Positions 1-6,514 of a stretch of 30,142 nt of DNA are shown in pieces. Source of the DNA: a virus; the IMG/VR virus record IMGVR_UViG_3300009068_000128, positions 1 to 30,142 of that record; one strand, written 5' to 3'. Position numbers and translations under genes: made by a program. The notes beneath the pieces were generated by a model. That model was not told the origin of the DNA, did no database searches, and saw nothing but the letters and a program-made list of their open reading frames with translations. Positions within the stretch are counted from its first letter, which is position 1, and every line of letters begins with the position of its first letter.

Positions 1-1391
1 GCTTTTACTGCTGGCTCGGCAGCTGGAGTTATTGGTTGTGTTACTACCGGCACTGCAGCTGGTTGAGATGTTGTCTCTGGTGCAGGTGGAGGCTCTACTA
101 CTGGTTTCGCAGCTGGTAGTTCAGTTGTTGCTGGAGCAGCTGGAGCTGGTGGTTTGGTTGGTGGCTCTGCTGCTACCGGTGTTGCAGCTGGCGATGCTGG
201 TGCTGGTACTACAACTGGTTCTTTTGTTGCTGGCGTAGCTGACGGTTCAGATAATCCTGGAGCTGCTACAGATGCAGGTGGAGCTGCTACAACCGGCGGA
301 TTCGTTGGTGCTGCTGGTTGATTTACTGTTACTGGAGCCGATGGTTGTTGAATTCTAGACGCGTCTTCCTGGGAAATAGGATTTCTTGCGTTGTGTCTTT
401 CTAATTCTGCTTCTATTCTAGGAATAGAATTTCGCGCAGCAACGCCATTTTGACCTGGTCTGTTTGCTAACTCTCTCGCTCGAGCTAGCCTTTCCATTAT
501 TCTTTGTCTTTCGGGATCTTCTAGATTTTCCGTAAGACCAGCCTGCTCTCTTCTTTCCTCAGAACGTTGTCTTTGCGCATCGAGTACAGGTTGTTCTGAT
601 GGAGTGACATTTTGTGTATCACCCATCTGGCTAACGTCGCCAAGATTTTCTCTAGTAGCTTCTTGCTGACGCTCAGCAGTTGCCAGTTCTTCTGGGCTCG
701 GTGGAGGTGGCGCTGGAGTTTGATCTTCATCTTCATCGTCGTCTTGTTCGTTTTCAGGTAAAGAATTAAACTCTTGCCAAAGTTGATACAGAGCATAAAC
801 ATCCGAAACAGCGAGACCGATAGTAACTGCTGCGACAAGCCAACCAGCAATAGGAACCGTAGCTAACCCCGCACTCGTAGCTAATCTAGCTCCTATTCTG
901 GCGAATATCGCAGGCGCTCTTCTACGTAGAAATCTCATAAATCTAGACCAGCGAGATCTAGGAGATCTAGTTCTTGCTGTTGGTTTTTGACGGCGTTCTG
1001 GTCTATCTAATCCAGGTAGATCAGGAATATTCGGTCCGTCGTTTTCTCCACCACCCAACAGCCCAGGCAATAATGAAGCTGACTGAGGATTAGATGATCT
1101 TTTCAGACCAGACAGAATCTGTTCTAGTAATTGATTTTGTTTACTTTGCGCGTCAATAATCGCATTGAATGTATCGTTGTTTTTGCTGAACGAAGCATTC
1201 AACGATGTTCTAGTTCTTTTAGAATCGTACTCTTCTCTGTCAGTTTTAGAACCAGAACTTTTATTTAGAATCCTACCAAGCGTAGGAAACATTTTATTGA
1301 ACGCAGCAGACCCAAGTCTCGTTGCTGCACGCGCAGCTCCACTAGCAATTGATGTTACTCTATTTGCTGCCGGTAGAGCTCTTTTTGCCAT
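1..1391 (-). CDS. Pro/Ala/Thr-rich membrane-anchored phage protein, N-terminal part (runs off left edge)
   Basis: A minus-strand frame stays open from ATG 1391-1389 to the window edge (463 codons, C-terminus missing). The start overlaps the stop of the holin-like gene (TAATG), which suggests translational coupling. Residues 1-60 are basic. A short helix rich in Gln and Leu follows (about 75-95, FNAIIDAQSKQNQLLEQIL). An Arg-rich stretch (about 125-160) leads into a hydrophobic segment (about 170-200, containing ATVPIAGWLVAAV) that is a likely membrane helix. An acidic cluster (DDDEDED, about 215) and a charged helical region come next. From about residue 345 the protein is almost only Pro, Ala, Thr, Val and Glu, like an extended linker, so a further domain may lie beyond the edge. 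I do not recognise the family. Its place after the gp26- and holin-like genes allows a hub, tape-measure-like or lysis role, but nothing visible decides this. Confidence 0.75.
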   Translation of the reverse strand, partial: MAKRALPAANRVTSIASGAARAATRLGSAAFNKMFPTLGRILNKSSGSKTDREEYDSKRTRTSLNASFSKNNDTFNAIIDAQSKQNQLLEQILSGLKRSSNPQSASLLPGLLGGGENDGPNIPDLPGLDRPERRQKPTARTRSPRSRWSRFMRFLRRRAPAIFARIGARLATSAGLATVPIAGWLVAAVTIGLAVSDVYALYQLWQEFNSLPENEQDDDEDEDQTPAPPPPSPEELATAERQQEATRENLGDVSQMGDTQNVTPSEQPVLDAQRQRSEERREQAGLTENLEDPERQRIMERLARARELANRPGQNGVAARNSIPRIEAELERHNARNPISQEDASRIQQPSAPVTVNQPAAPTNPPVVAAPPASVAAPGLSEPSATPATKEPVVVPAPASPAATPVAAEPPTKPPAPAAPATTELPAAKPVVEPPPAPETTSQPAAVPVVTQPITPAAEPAVK

Positions 1392-1852
1392 TACGATCTA
1401 CCTGCAATCTTTTCTTGACCGCGTGTCCAAGCAGCTACACCAAGAATAGCGCCGAATGCCATATGAATCAAACCACCACTAGACAAAGTCAAAGGCTGCC
1501 AGGTTGTGTATGGGAAATCCACACCAACAACATTTCTGAATATCGGTAGGATAATAGAGAGAAGCGGAAATATTATAAAATCAAATGCGCAGATAGCCAT
1601 ATACAGCCAACCCATCGCCGGACGCCAATATGTTTTAGCCCAGTGATCGTTTTGTTTTGCTATCTGATCTTTTGCTATCATAGCATCGATCTCAGCCTGA
1701 GCCAGACCGACTGCTGGGTTCATCTGCGTTTGAGATGAACCAAAAGTACCCACAGGAATTCGAGATGAGTTATTGATCGCTCTCACTTCATCCTGCGCAG
1801 GTCTTGGGAAACTATTGTCGTCATCCGGATCCGGTGTTGCAAATCTAGGCAT
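1391..1852 (-). CDS. Holin-like membrane protein of T4-type phages
   Basis: This 153-aa protein has a polar N-terminal half and two or three membrane segments (about 80-106 and 122-142). The pattern W-RPAMGW-x-YMAICAFDFIIFP, then a loop, then TLSSGGLIHMAFGAILGVAAW, then a charged tail (RGQEKIAGRS) resembles the holin-like proteins of marine T4-type phages and, more loosely, the 3TM holin family of gene-transfer agents. Such proteins would make holes in the inner membrane to release endolysin. The start is ATG 1852-1850: AGGAG (1858-1862) lies five bases before it, whereas the upstream in-frame ATG at 1873 lacks a comparable site. The start overlaps the end of the frameshift ORF by eight bases, and the stop overlaps the next start. 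No endolysin gene is adjacent in the window. The family call rests on recognised patterns; the lysis role is inferred. Confidence 0.6.
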   Translation of the reverse strand: MPRFATPDPDDDNSFPRPAQDEVRAINNSSRIPVGTFGSSQTQMNPAVGLAQAEIDAMIAKDQIAKQNDHWAKTYWRPAMGWLYMAICAFDFIIFPLLSIILPIFRNVVGVDFPYTTWQPLTLSSGGLIHMAFGAILGVAAWTRGQEKIAGRS

Positions 1853-2027
1853 TTTTTCTCCTGTGCTCTTCAAGCTCTTTTAGATATTGCAGGAGCATTT
1901 CAACAAAGATGTCACGTTCGAAAGGATAAAGATTTTCAATATCTGCAACAGAATATTTATGGTGTTGAACCAGCGAGAATATGGAAACGTAGTAATTCTC
2001 TAGAGTATTATGGTTCAATCCAACGTA
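1845..2027 (-). CDS. Small -1 frame ORF after the gp26-like gene; probable frameshift extension
   Basis: This 60-codon frame begins directly at the slippery run and ends at TAG 1847-1845. It encodes a compact, helix-forming peptide with the motif YSVADIENLYPFERDIFVEM, followed by a charged helix (LLQYLKELEEHRRKNA). The only early start is TTG 2018-2016, overlapping the gp26-like stop, with no clear ribosome-binding site; the first in-frame ATG lies deep inside the conserved motif. The frame is exactly -1 relative to the gp26-like gene and is entered by a slip on T_TTT_TTT. The product would then be a 297-aa fusion. Similar short PFERD-type peptides follow the gp26-like gene in other marine T4-type phages, as far as I recall. 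In T4, hub assembly gene 51 lies directly after 26, but I cannot show homology to gp51. A separately started 57-aa protein remains possible. Confidence 0.55.
   Translation of the reverse strand, partial: YVGLNHNTLENYYVSIFSLVQHHKYSVADIENLYPFERDIFVEMLLQYLKELEEHRRKNA
1954..1961 (-). promoter_or_regulatory. Possible T4-type late promoter box CATAAATA before the holin-like gene
   Basis: The minus strand reads CATAAATA, one base off the T4 late consensus TATAAATA. It lies about 100 bases upstream of the holin-like start, inside the small -1 ORF. A late promoter here could boost the holin-like and following gene separately from the upstream genes. Seven-base AT-rich matches can occur by chance. Confidence 0.3.
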
Positions 2028-2737
2028 AAAAAATCTGAGAGCGTTGTTAGCTCAATCACCCTATTGTTTCCATTCTTGTTTTTGTATTCGATCTTGTAAT
2101 ACAACTTGGGAACATTGGACATAAAGTCTTGTATCTTTTGAAAAACATCAACACCGACATCGTCAAGGAATTGTTCTATTTCTTTCTTGGTGTAGTCTGA
2201 TGGATCGAAGATATCGTCACCGTCGTAGATCTTATCGATACAACGAACAATCAATTCGTAAAATGCATCGTCGCCTGATTTCAAAAACTCTTTGTCATCA
2301 AACAAAGATGCTGGCGGATAACGCATCTGAATTCCCATGTCGTCGGTGATCTTTACGACCCTCTCAACCTTTTCCGGGAACTTGACTTCGATTTCTTTCA
2401 GATCAATTTCAAAATTGTATAGCTCTTGATCTTCGTTGTCTCGGTAAGAAACCTTCACGACGTTATTGACAGACACAGATCTCAGCTGAATGAAGAGATA
2501 CTCTAGATCGAAAATAGCCAGCTTATCAACATCAAATGAATCATTGATAGCGCAGTTGTTTACGACTTGCTTGATTGCTCTGAGCATGTCACCTGAATCT
2601 TCCGATGCCTTAGCCATCAACAGAAGCTTCTCTTCCTTGACTAGGAACGGGCGGAAAGGTTCTACTTTCTTACGATCGAAACCAGATGATGGAATATGAA
2701 ATTCGTAAATTGGGTGTTTGATTTTAGGTAGTGGCAT
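2015..2737 (-). CDS. 26: gp26-like baseplate hub assembly protein (T4_baseplate family)
   Basis: The 240-aa protein starts MPLPKIKHPIYEFHIPSS and continues with FRPFLVKEEKLLLMAKASE (about 28-46), then CAINDSFDVDKLAIFDLEYLF. This is the typical opening of the T4_baseplate family that includes T4 gp26 (208 aa). The family acts in assembling the baseplate hub and is not a major part of the finished virion; a chaperone role resembling the lambda G tail chaperone is my inference. ATG 2737-2735 is preceded by GGAG at a good distance. The stop (TGA 2017-2015) comes just after a slippery T run, so a longer 297-aa form is likely. The neighbour upstream is the tail-tube-fold protein, 22 bases away. In T4 the order 26-51-27-28-29-48-54 also groups this gene with tube and hub genes. 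Confidence 0.75.
   Translation of the reverse strand: MPLPKIKHPIYEFHIPSSGFDRKKVEPFRPFLVKEEKLLLMAKASEDSGDMLRAIKQVVNNCAINDSFDVDKLAIFDLEYLFIQLRSVSVNNVVKVSYRDNEDQELYNFEIDLKEIEVKFPEKVERVVKITDDMGIQMRYPPASLFDDKEFLKSGDDAFYELIVRCIDKIYDGDDIFDPSDYTKKEIEQFLDDVGVDVFQKIQDFMSNVPKLYYKIEYKNKNGNNRVIELTTLSDFFTLD
2027..2033 (-). other. Slippery heptamer T_TTT_TTT (candidate -1 ribosomal frameshift site)
   Basis: Seven T residues on the minus strand sit in zero frame as GAT TTT TTT ACG TTG GAT TGA, so both tRNA positions can re-pair perfectly after a one-base backward slip. The gp26-like stop follows five codons after GAT (four after the last TTT is counted out as ACG, TTG, GAT). The -1 frame is open for the next 60 codons. 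I see no strong upstream Shine-Dalgarno or clear downstream stem; an eight-base palindrome (CTCTAGAG, 1998-2005) is the only nearby symmetry. RNA polymerase slippage on the T run would give the same fusion. Confidence 0.55.
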
Positions 2738-2759
2738 AATGTATCTCCATTGTTAATGT

Positions 2760-3497
2760 TTATGATCCTGTTTGGAATACTGGTGTCGGTGATACTTCGC
2801 CATTTAGACCAATAAAACCTTCATTTCCAACTGCTTGATTGACACCTGTTGGTGGTCTAGGCGATTCAGTTCTTTGCGGAACTACTTGTGCTGTTTGACC
2901 AGGACCTATAGTTGCACCAGATTCATATACACCCATGTCGTAACCACTGTAAAACCATTCTTTGAATGAAAATCTTACACTGAATTCATACAGGCGATTA
3001 TTTTCGCTCCAAGACAAACTAACATCACTCAACGAAATCGGAAAAGCTTCTTTCAAAATGATAGCGTTGGTTTGACGACCAGCATTATCAAAAACAAATA
3101 TTTGAATATCTGTCTGATAGTACTGTTTGTATTCAACTTTATAGCTAGGCTGACTTCCTCCACTCACCCCAGTATAGTCAAATATCCCATTCATCCATTT
3201 CGCAAAGTATTTCCAAAAAGCATTGTTATTGTTATCGAGGAAGTTGATATCAACGTCCGTGAAGTTTACATTGGTTGGGAATTTCTGTGATGGACCCACA
3301 CCATAACGCGAAACGTTTTGAGTGTCTAGATCGACTCCGGGAACTTTTACTGAGTTCGCTCTGTATTCGATTGATCTTTGTACCACTTCGAACCCATTTT
3401 GCAAAATTATGGGCGGTGGGATTCTTACAATGAACTTGTTAGTTTGGACAGTTCCACTATTATTTATGTGAGCCGAAAATCTTGCGATGTTGAACAT
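2760..3497 (-). CDS. Tail-tube-fold protein, probably baseplate tail-tube initiator (gp54-like)
   Basis: This 245-aa protein carries the core pattern of T4-type tube proteins: a lead beta strand (NKFIVRIPPP), a segment ending in KVPGVDLDTQNVSRYGVGP (about 50-70), then FTDVDINFLDNNNNAFWKYFAKWMNGIF (about 79-105), and a late strand set (ISLSDVSLSWSENNRLYEFSVRFSF) as in gp19-like tube subunits. A Pro- and Gly-rich tail of about 50 residues is added at the end. Proteins of this fold either form the tube (gp19) or start it on the baseplate (gp54, gp48). Its place beside the gp26-like and gp4 genes, far from any sheath or portal gene seen here, favours gp54-like, but gp19 is not excluded. The start overlaps the stop of the upstream gene (TAATG). 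Confidence 0.55.
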   Translation of the reverse strand: MFNIARFSAHINNSGTVQTNKFIVRIPPPIILQNGFEVVQRSIEYRANSVKVPGVDLDTQNVSRYGVGPSQKFPTNVNFTDVDINFLDNNNNAFWKYFAKWMNGIFDYTGVSGGSQPSYKVEYKQYYQTDIQIFVFDNAGRQTNAIILKEAFPISLSDVSLSWSENNRLYEFSVRFSFKEWFYSGYDMGVYESGATIGPGQTAQVVPQRTESPRPPTGVNQAVGNEGFIGLNGEVSPTPVFQTGS

Positions 3498-4093
3498 TAG
3501 ATCATCTCTCTCGACTCGCGCCAGACTTTTTCCTTGGTCGCTTTTCTAAATTGTTCTGTCGGTAGCATCAGCGCGGAATCCCAGTTGGTAGGTTCAATAT
3601 TTAGGTAGTTACTCGCGACATGATCCCAAAGATAATGTTTCAGACATGGCTTGAACCAACGATATTTAGATGCGGAAGCCAAGACTTGATAAGAGATCTT
3701 CAACTTTGTTGTATCGTTATGCTTGGTATTGTTTACGATCTGATACAGAGCATCCATAAGTTTCGCGCGCAATACAGGCGGGAGATAATGTAGATTGATT
3801 CCTAAAAATCCGTTGTCTTTGAAATCAACAAGAAAAATCAGTGGAAACAAATCGTAGTAAGGAAGTGTCTGTTTGTGTTTTGGATCGTAGAAGAACGTAT
3901 ACATTTTGCCAATAGACTTCTGATCCAGAACAGTCTTGATGTTCTTTTTGTCATTCATCATTCGGCGACGGTTGACGGTGCGAACATCCAGCGCAGCCTG
4001 TCTAAACCATTCGCGCGCTTCTTCTACATCAGACCTGTCTATACCTTCTGCTTTGCCGCGCTGCGATAGTTGTTGAAAAATGTATGCGGTCAT
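3497..4093 (-). CDS. Conserved T4-superfamily protein, possibly DNA end protector (gp2-like)
   Basis: The 198-aa protein has a basic N-terminus with an AREWFRQ helix and several Arg (about 26-46). A well-packed core follows: IGKMYTFFYDPKHKQTLPYYDLFPLIFLVDF (about 61-91), GFLGINLHYLPPVLRAKLMDAL, LKISYQVLASASKYRWFKPCLKHYLW, ending with WDSALMLPTEQFRKATKEKVW. I recognise this as a conserved protein of distant T4 relatives. In T4, gene 2 (DNA end protector, which joins the head before tail attachment) lies next to gene 4, and here the protein sits beside gp4 with an ATGA overlap, so gp2 is my best guess from context; I cannot demonstrate it. It is shorter than T4 gp2 (274 aa). A tail-completion role would be the main alternative. 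Confidence 0.45.
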   Translation of the reverse strand: MTAYIFQQLSQRGKAEGIDRSDVEEAREWFRQAALDVRTVNRRRMMNDKKNIKTVLDQKSIGKMYTFFYDPKHKQTLPYYDLFPLIFLVDFKDNGFLGINLHYLPPVLRAKLMDALYQIVNNTKHNDTTKLKISYQVLASASKYRWFKPCLKHYLWDHVASNYLNIEPTNWDSALMLPTEQFRKATKEKVWRESREMI

Positions 4094-4533
4094 TTACCGT
4101 AGATTTCTTTCTCTGTCATGATGACGAAGTTCCAGCCTTTGTCTTTACAATATTCTTCAGCAGCTGCCCACTTGGCGGAGTTAACTCCCCATGTAAAGAC
4201 TTCATTCAGGTATCGCTTCGTCACCGTTGATTTTTTCTTAGGCTCGACTGTCTGCGCTTTCGGTTTGACTTCGATCAGCATCGTCTCGCTCAATCCCTGT
4301 CTGTTCTTTGTATTTATAAGAAAATCCGGGAAATATCGATGCATTTTTCCATCGACTGGTGAACGATAAGGTATGATTGTCTCTTCTGACTTCCACCATA
4401 CGACATCCTGATGCTGATCAAAATGAGTCATCAAGCGAAGCTCCCAACTAGATCGATACACGATATTGGTTGGGTCGCCTTTGTATTTTTTCGGGTTTCT
4501 TGGTTTGAAATAGCCTTGTGTGTACTTTGCCAT
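4090..4533 (-). CDS. 4: Head completion protein gp4 (PD-(D/E)XK nuclease fold)
   Basis: The 147-aa length matches T4 gp4 (also called gp50/gp65, about 150 aa). Family landmarks are in order: GYFKPRNPKKYKGDP at the N-terminus, YRSSWE (E31), SEETIIPYRSPVDGKMHRYFPDF (D70) and MLIEVKPK (E88-V-K90). E31, D70 and E88-x-K90 fit the PD-(D/E)XK active site of Vsr/gp4-like nucleases. In T4, gp4 acts after DNA packaging, readying filled heads for tail attachment. It is the first gene of the leftward block. The start at ATG 4533-4531 follows a weak GAGAAG site. Its last base triplet overlaps the next start (ATGA), so the two are probably co-translated. Confidence 0.88.
   Translation of the reverse strand: MAKYTQGYFKPRNPKKYKGDPTNIVYRSSWELRLMTHFDQHQDVVWWKSEETIIPYRSPVDGKMHRYFPDFLINTKNRQGLSETMLIEVKPKAQTVEPKKKSTVTKRYLNEVFTWGVNSAKWAAAEEYCKDKGWNFVIMTEKEIYGK
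4311..4318 (-). promoter_or_regulatory. Possible T4-type late promoter box TATAAATA inside gp4
   Basis: The minus strand has a perfect TATAAATA. It lies inside the gp4 gene, about 218 bases before the next start at 4093, and could serve the genes downstream of gp4. It may equally be chance in coding DNA. Confidence 0.35.
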
Positions 4534-4547
4534 CTTCTCAATTTCAT

Positions 4548-4555
4548 TATAAATA
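4548..4555 (+). promoter_or_regulatory. T4-type late promoter box TATAAATA for the rightward block
   Basis: A perfect TATAAATA stands in the only intergenic gap of note, 35 bases before the tube-cap start. T4 late promoters consist of this single box, read by the gp55 sigma factor, with transcription starting about seven bases after it. That places the start near 4562 and leaves room for the AAAGG ribosome-binding site at 4575-4579. Confidence 0.65.
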
Positions 4556-4566
4556 GAAGCAACCAG

Positions 4567-4574
4567 TATTTATC
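4567..4574 (-). promoter_or_regulatory. T4-type late promoter box GATAAATA for the leftward block
   Basis: The minus strand reads GATAAATA, one mismatch from the late consensus, about 34 bases before the gp4 start. Expected transcription start is near 4560. With the plus box at 4548-4555 it makes an imperfect inverted repeat (TATAAATA, 11 bases, TATTTATC), so the two promoters face each other. Confidence 0.5.
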
Positions 4575-4589
4575 AAAGGTAAACTAGGA

Positions 4590-5621
4590 ATGTCGGGAAC
4601 AGGAAACCAACCAAGAAATACACCAACGAATTTAGCGGATGTAGCTGCAAGAGTTGGAATAACAGCAAACAGAATAGCAGCTGCTCAGGGTTTAGCAGCT
4701 GCTGCAATAGCAGTTTATACAACTGCGGATGCTGTTAAACTGTATAACAGAAGAGCTGGAATGGCTGCTCAATTTCAGCAAGGTCTTATTTTCCCTAGAG
4801 ATCTCGTTCAGAACAATAGAGATTTTTATGTTTCTTTCAGTTTTCAAGAATACAAAAAAAGATCAATCAATGATTCTCCGTTTTTAAGGTCTACTGGAAC
4901 TGTTCGTTTACCTTTACCTAGTAATTTGAAAGACAATTTGAGCGTTTCTTACGCAACAGAATCTCTTGGACCTGCTGTCGGCGCTGCTTTGGAATCGGCT
5001 GTTGGAACAAGTTCATCTGCTACAGGTGGTTCTAGACTTGAAGAAGGATTAGGAAAAGCGCTTGAGACTGGTTTATCTGCCGCACAGGGTGCTACAATCG
5101 AAGCTGTTCAAAGACAAGTACCACAAGTTGTAGCTGCAGCATCTGCTTATTCTGGAATAGCTGTAAATCCTTATCAGACAGTTCTATTCAAAAATCCCAA
5201 TTTCAAGAAACACAGTTTTTCCTGGAAACTTATGCCAAGAGATGAACAAGAATCTGGTATAATCAGAGATTTGGTTAGAACATTTCAATTTCACGCTTCC
5301 CCAGGTGTCTCTGAAGGCAATGGGTTGTTTTTCTCTTTCCCAAGTAGAGTTATTATAAGTTTGTTTCCTTCTAGCGAATTCCTTTACAGATTCAAACCTT
5401 GTATTGTTGAAAGTGTAGATGTTAATTACGCTGCTGGATCCGGTCCGTCATTTTTCAAACGTTCTCAAGCTCCGACTGCTGTAACGTTTAGCATTCAGAT
5501 GCAAGAAATCGAATATTGGACTAATAATGATTTTGAAGGTAATGCTTTCGACGATATTGCTGCTATAGCTCGTAATGCTAGATTGTTAACAGGGGTTACA
5601 CCCGGAGAAAATCCTAATTAG
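4590..5621 (+). CDS. 48: Baseplate tail-tube cap, gp48-like
   Basis: This 343-aa protein is close in length to T4 gp48 (364 aa). The N-terminal 60 residues are Ala-rich and helical. Tube-like strands follow (FYVSFSFQEYKKRS, about 79-92), and an Ala/Gly-rich insert occupies about 130-190. The conserved C-terminal half has NPYQTVLFKNPNFKKHSFSWKLMPRDEQES (about 192-221), IIRDLVRTFQFHASPG, FPSRVIISLF, FKPCIVESVDVNYA and AVTFSIQMQEIEYWT. These match the tail cap family of T4-type phages, which sits on the hub and seeds tube polymerisation. Start ATG 4590 follows AAAGG at 4575-4579. It is first in the rightward block, behind the late promoter. A gp54 identity is the main alternative, since both share the tube fold. 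Confidence 0.7.
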   Translation: MSGTGNQPRNTPTNLADVAARVGITANRIAAAQGLAAAAIAVYTTADAVKLYNRRAGMAAQFQQGLIFPRDLVQNNRDFYVSFSFQEYKKRSINDSPFLRSTGTVRLPLPSNLKDNLSVSYATESLGPAVGAALESAVGTSSSATGGSRLEEGLGKALETGLSAAQGATIEAVQRQVPQVVAAASAYSGIAVNPYQTVLFKNPNFKKHSFSWKLMPRDEQESGIIRDLVRTFQFHASPGVSEGNGLFFSFPSRVIISLFPSSEFLYRFKPCIVESVDVNYAAGSGPSFFKRSQAPTAVTFSIQMQEIEYWTNNDFEGNAFDDIAAIARNARLLTGVTPGENPN

Positions 5622-5637
5622 GATAAGGATTCCGTAA

Positions 5638-6513
5638 ATGGCTGAGAAGTACTTCGAAAAATTCCCAATAATCCAATACGCGAACAACTACGTTCGTAAC
5701 ATCACAGAGCGTGCAGTTGTTCTAAATGCTGTTTACAGCAGTCCTGTGCTATACTACGCATATGATATTGGAGAGGGCGAAAGAGCTGACAACATTGCTG
5801 ATCGTTATTACAACGATGAGTATATGGGCTGGATTCTACATCTAACGAACAAGATCGTCGATCCTTATTATGATTGGTATATGGATCAGACAACTTTCCA
5901 AGACTTCATAGTAAAGAAATATGGTTCATACGTTAATTCAGTAACCAAGATCAAATACTACAGGAACAACTGGTATTCATACCCGGATTCTATCTCCGTT
6001 TCGCAGTTCGAAACGATCACTCAAACGTTGAAGAAGTTCTACGAGCCCATATATGGAGATGTATACCAGTCGACTACTCCTCTTGGTTATAAGAGAAAAC
6101 CAATTGACTGGAAGAGATCAACCAATAATGTTGTTAGTTACAATGTAGATGGTTCAGACTATATAACTGATGAGATCGTAAACGTGTACCGCAATTCAAC
6201 TTTAATCGGTAGTGGTCAGGTTTGTGGCAAGTCAACAACATCTCTCACGATACATCATACTTCAGGTATTGTAACCGAAGACGTTGGTATCAATACGATG
6301 TCAGTTGTTGGTAGAGAAAGCGCAGAGAGCAAAAACTATACAGCAGCTACACTTCTTGTCAGCAATATACCAGCAGAGGAACTGAATTACTGGGATCCCG
6401 TTTACCTCTACGATTACGAAAATGAGATCAACGAGAGAAACAAAACCATTCAAGTTCTGAAGAGCGATTATTCCGGTAAGCTCGCCAAAGAACTGAAAAC
6501 TCTATTGAGGTAA
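5638..6513 (+). CDS. 53: Baseplate wedge protein gp53
   Basis: Residues 1-120 match the gp53 pattern: YFEKFPIIQYANNYVRNIT at the start, then YAYDIGEGERADNIADRYYND (about 41-61), YMGWILHLTNKIVDPYYDWYMDQ (about 62-84) and a closing helix. The C-terminus ENEINERNKTIQVLKSDYSGKLAKEL matches the family's final helix. gp53 bridges the wedge core (gp6-gp7-gp25) and helps join the six wedges around the hub. At 291 aa it is longer than T4 gp53 (196 aa); the extra material lies between about 110 and 250 and looks like a small beta insert (VVSYNVDGSDYITDEIVNVY). The RBS AAGGAT sits seven bases before ATG 5638. The next gene starts one base after the stop. Confidence 0.85.
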   Translation: MAEKYFEKFPIIQYANNYVRNITERAVVLNAVYSSPVLYYAYDIGEGERADNIADRYYNDEYMGWILHLTNKIVDPYYDWYMDQTTFQDFIVKKYGSYVNSVTKIKYYRNNWYSYPDSISVSQFETITQTLKKFYEPIYGDVYQSTTPLGYKRKPIDWKRSTNNVVSYNVDGSDYITDEIVNVYRNSTLIGSGQVCGKSTTSLTIHHTSGIVTEDVGINTMSVVGRESAESKNYTAATLLVSNIPAEELNYWDPVYLYDYENEINERNKTIQVLKSDYSGKLAKELKTLLR

Positions 6514-6514
6514 T

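Noticed and set aside
32-238. Plus-strand Leu/Val-rich open frame
   Set aside because: The Leu/Val repeats are the shadow of Pro/Ala/Thr codons on the minus strand.
1-310. CTGGT/GCTGG-rich repetitive DNA that looks like a tandem repeat or CRISPR-like array
   Set aside because: There is no constant repeat with spacers; the pattern comes from Pro/Ala/Thr codons in the minus-strand gene.
1165-1449. Plus-strand open frame of 94 codons at the left end
   Set aside because: It is antisense to the continuous minus-strand Pro/Ala/Thr-rich gene and its holin-like neighbour, has no family pattern and breaks the operon direction.
1998-2005. CTCTAGAG palindrome as an operator or frameshift-stimulating stem
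   Set aside because: Eight bases without loop or extension cannot form a stable stem; noted only as nearby symmetry.
2016-2018. TTG as an independent start for the small -1 frame ORF
   Set aside because: No clear ribosome-binding site and it overlaps the upstream stop; the slippery run explains expression better, though it is not fully excluded.
3461-3468. CATAAATA on the minus strand as a promoter
   Set aside because: It sits at the 5' end of the tail-tube-fold gene, over 700 bases from the next start, and has no evident role.
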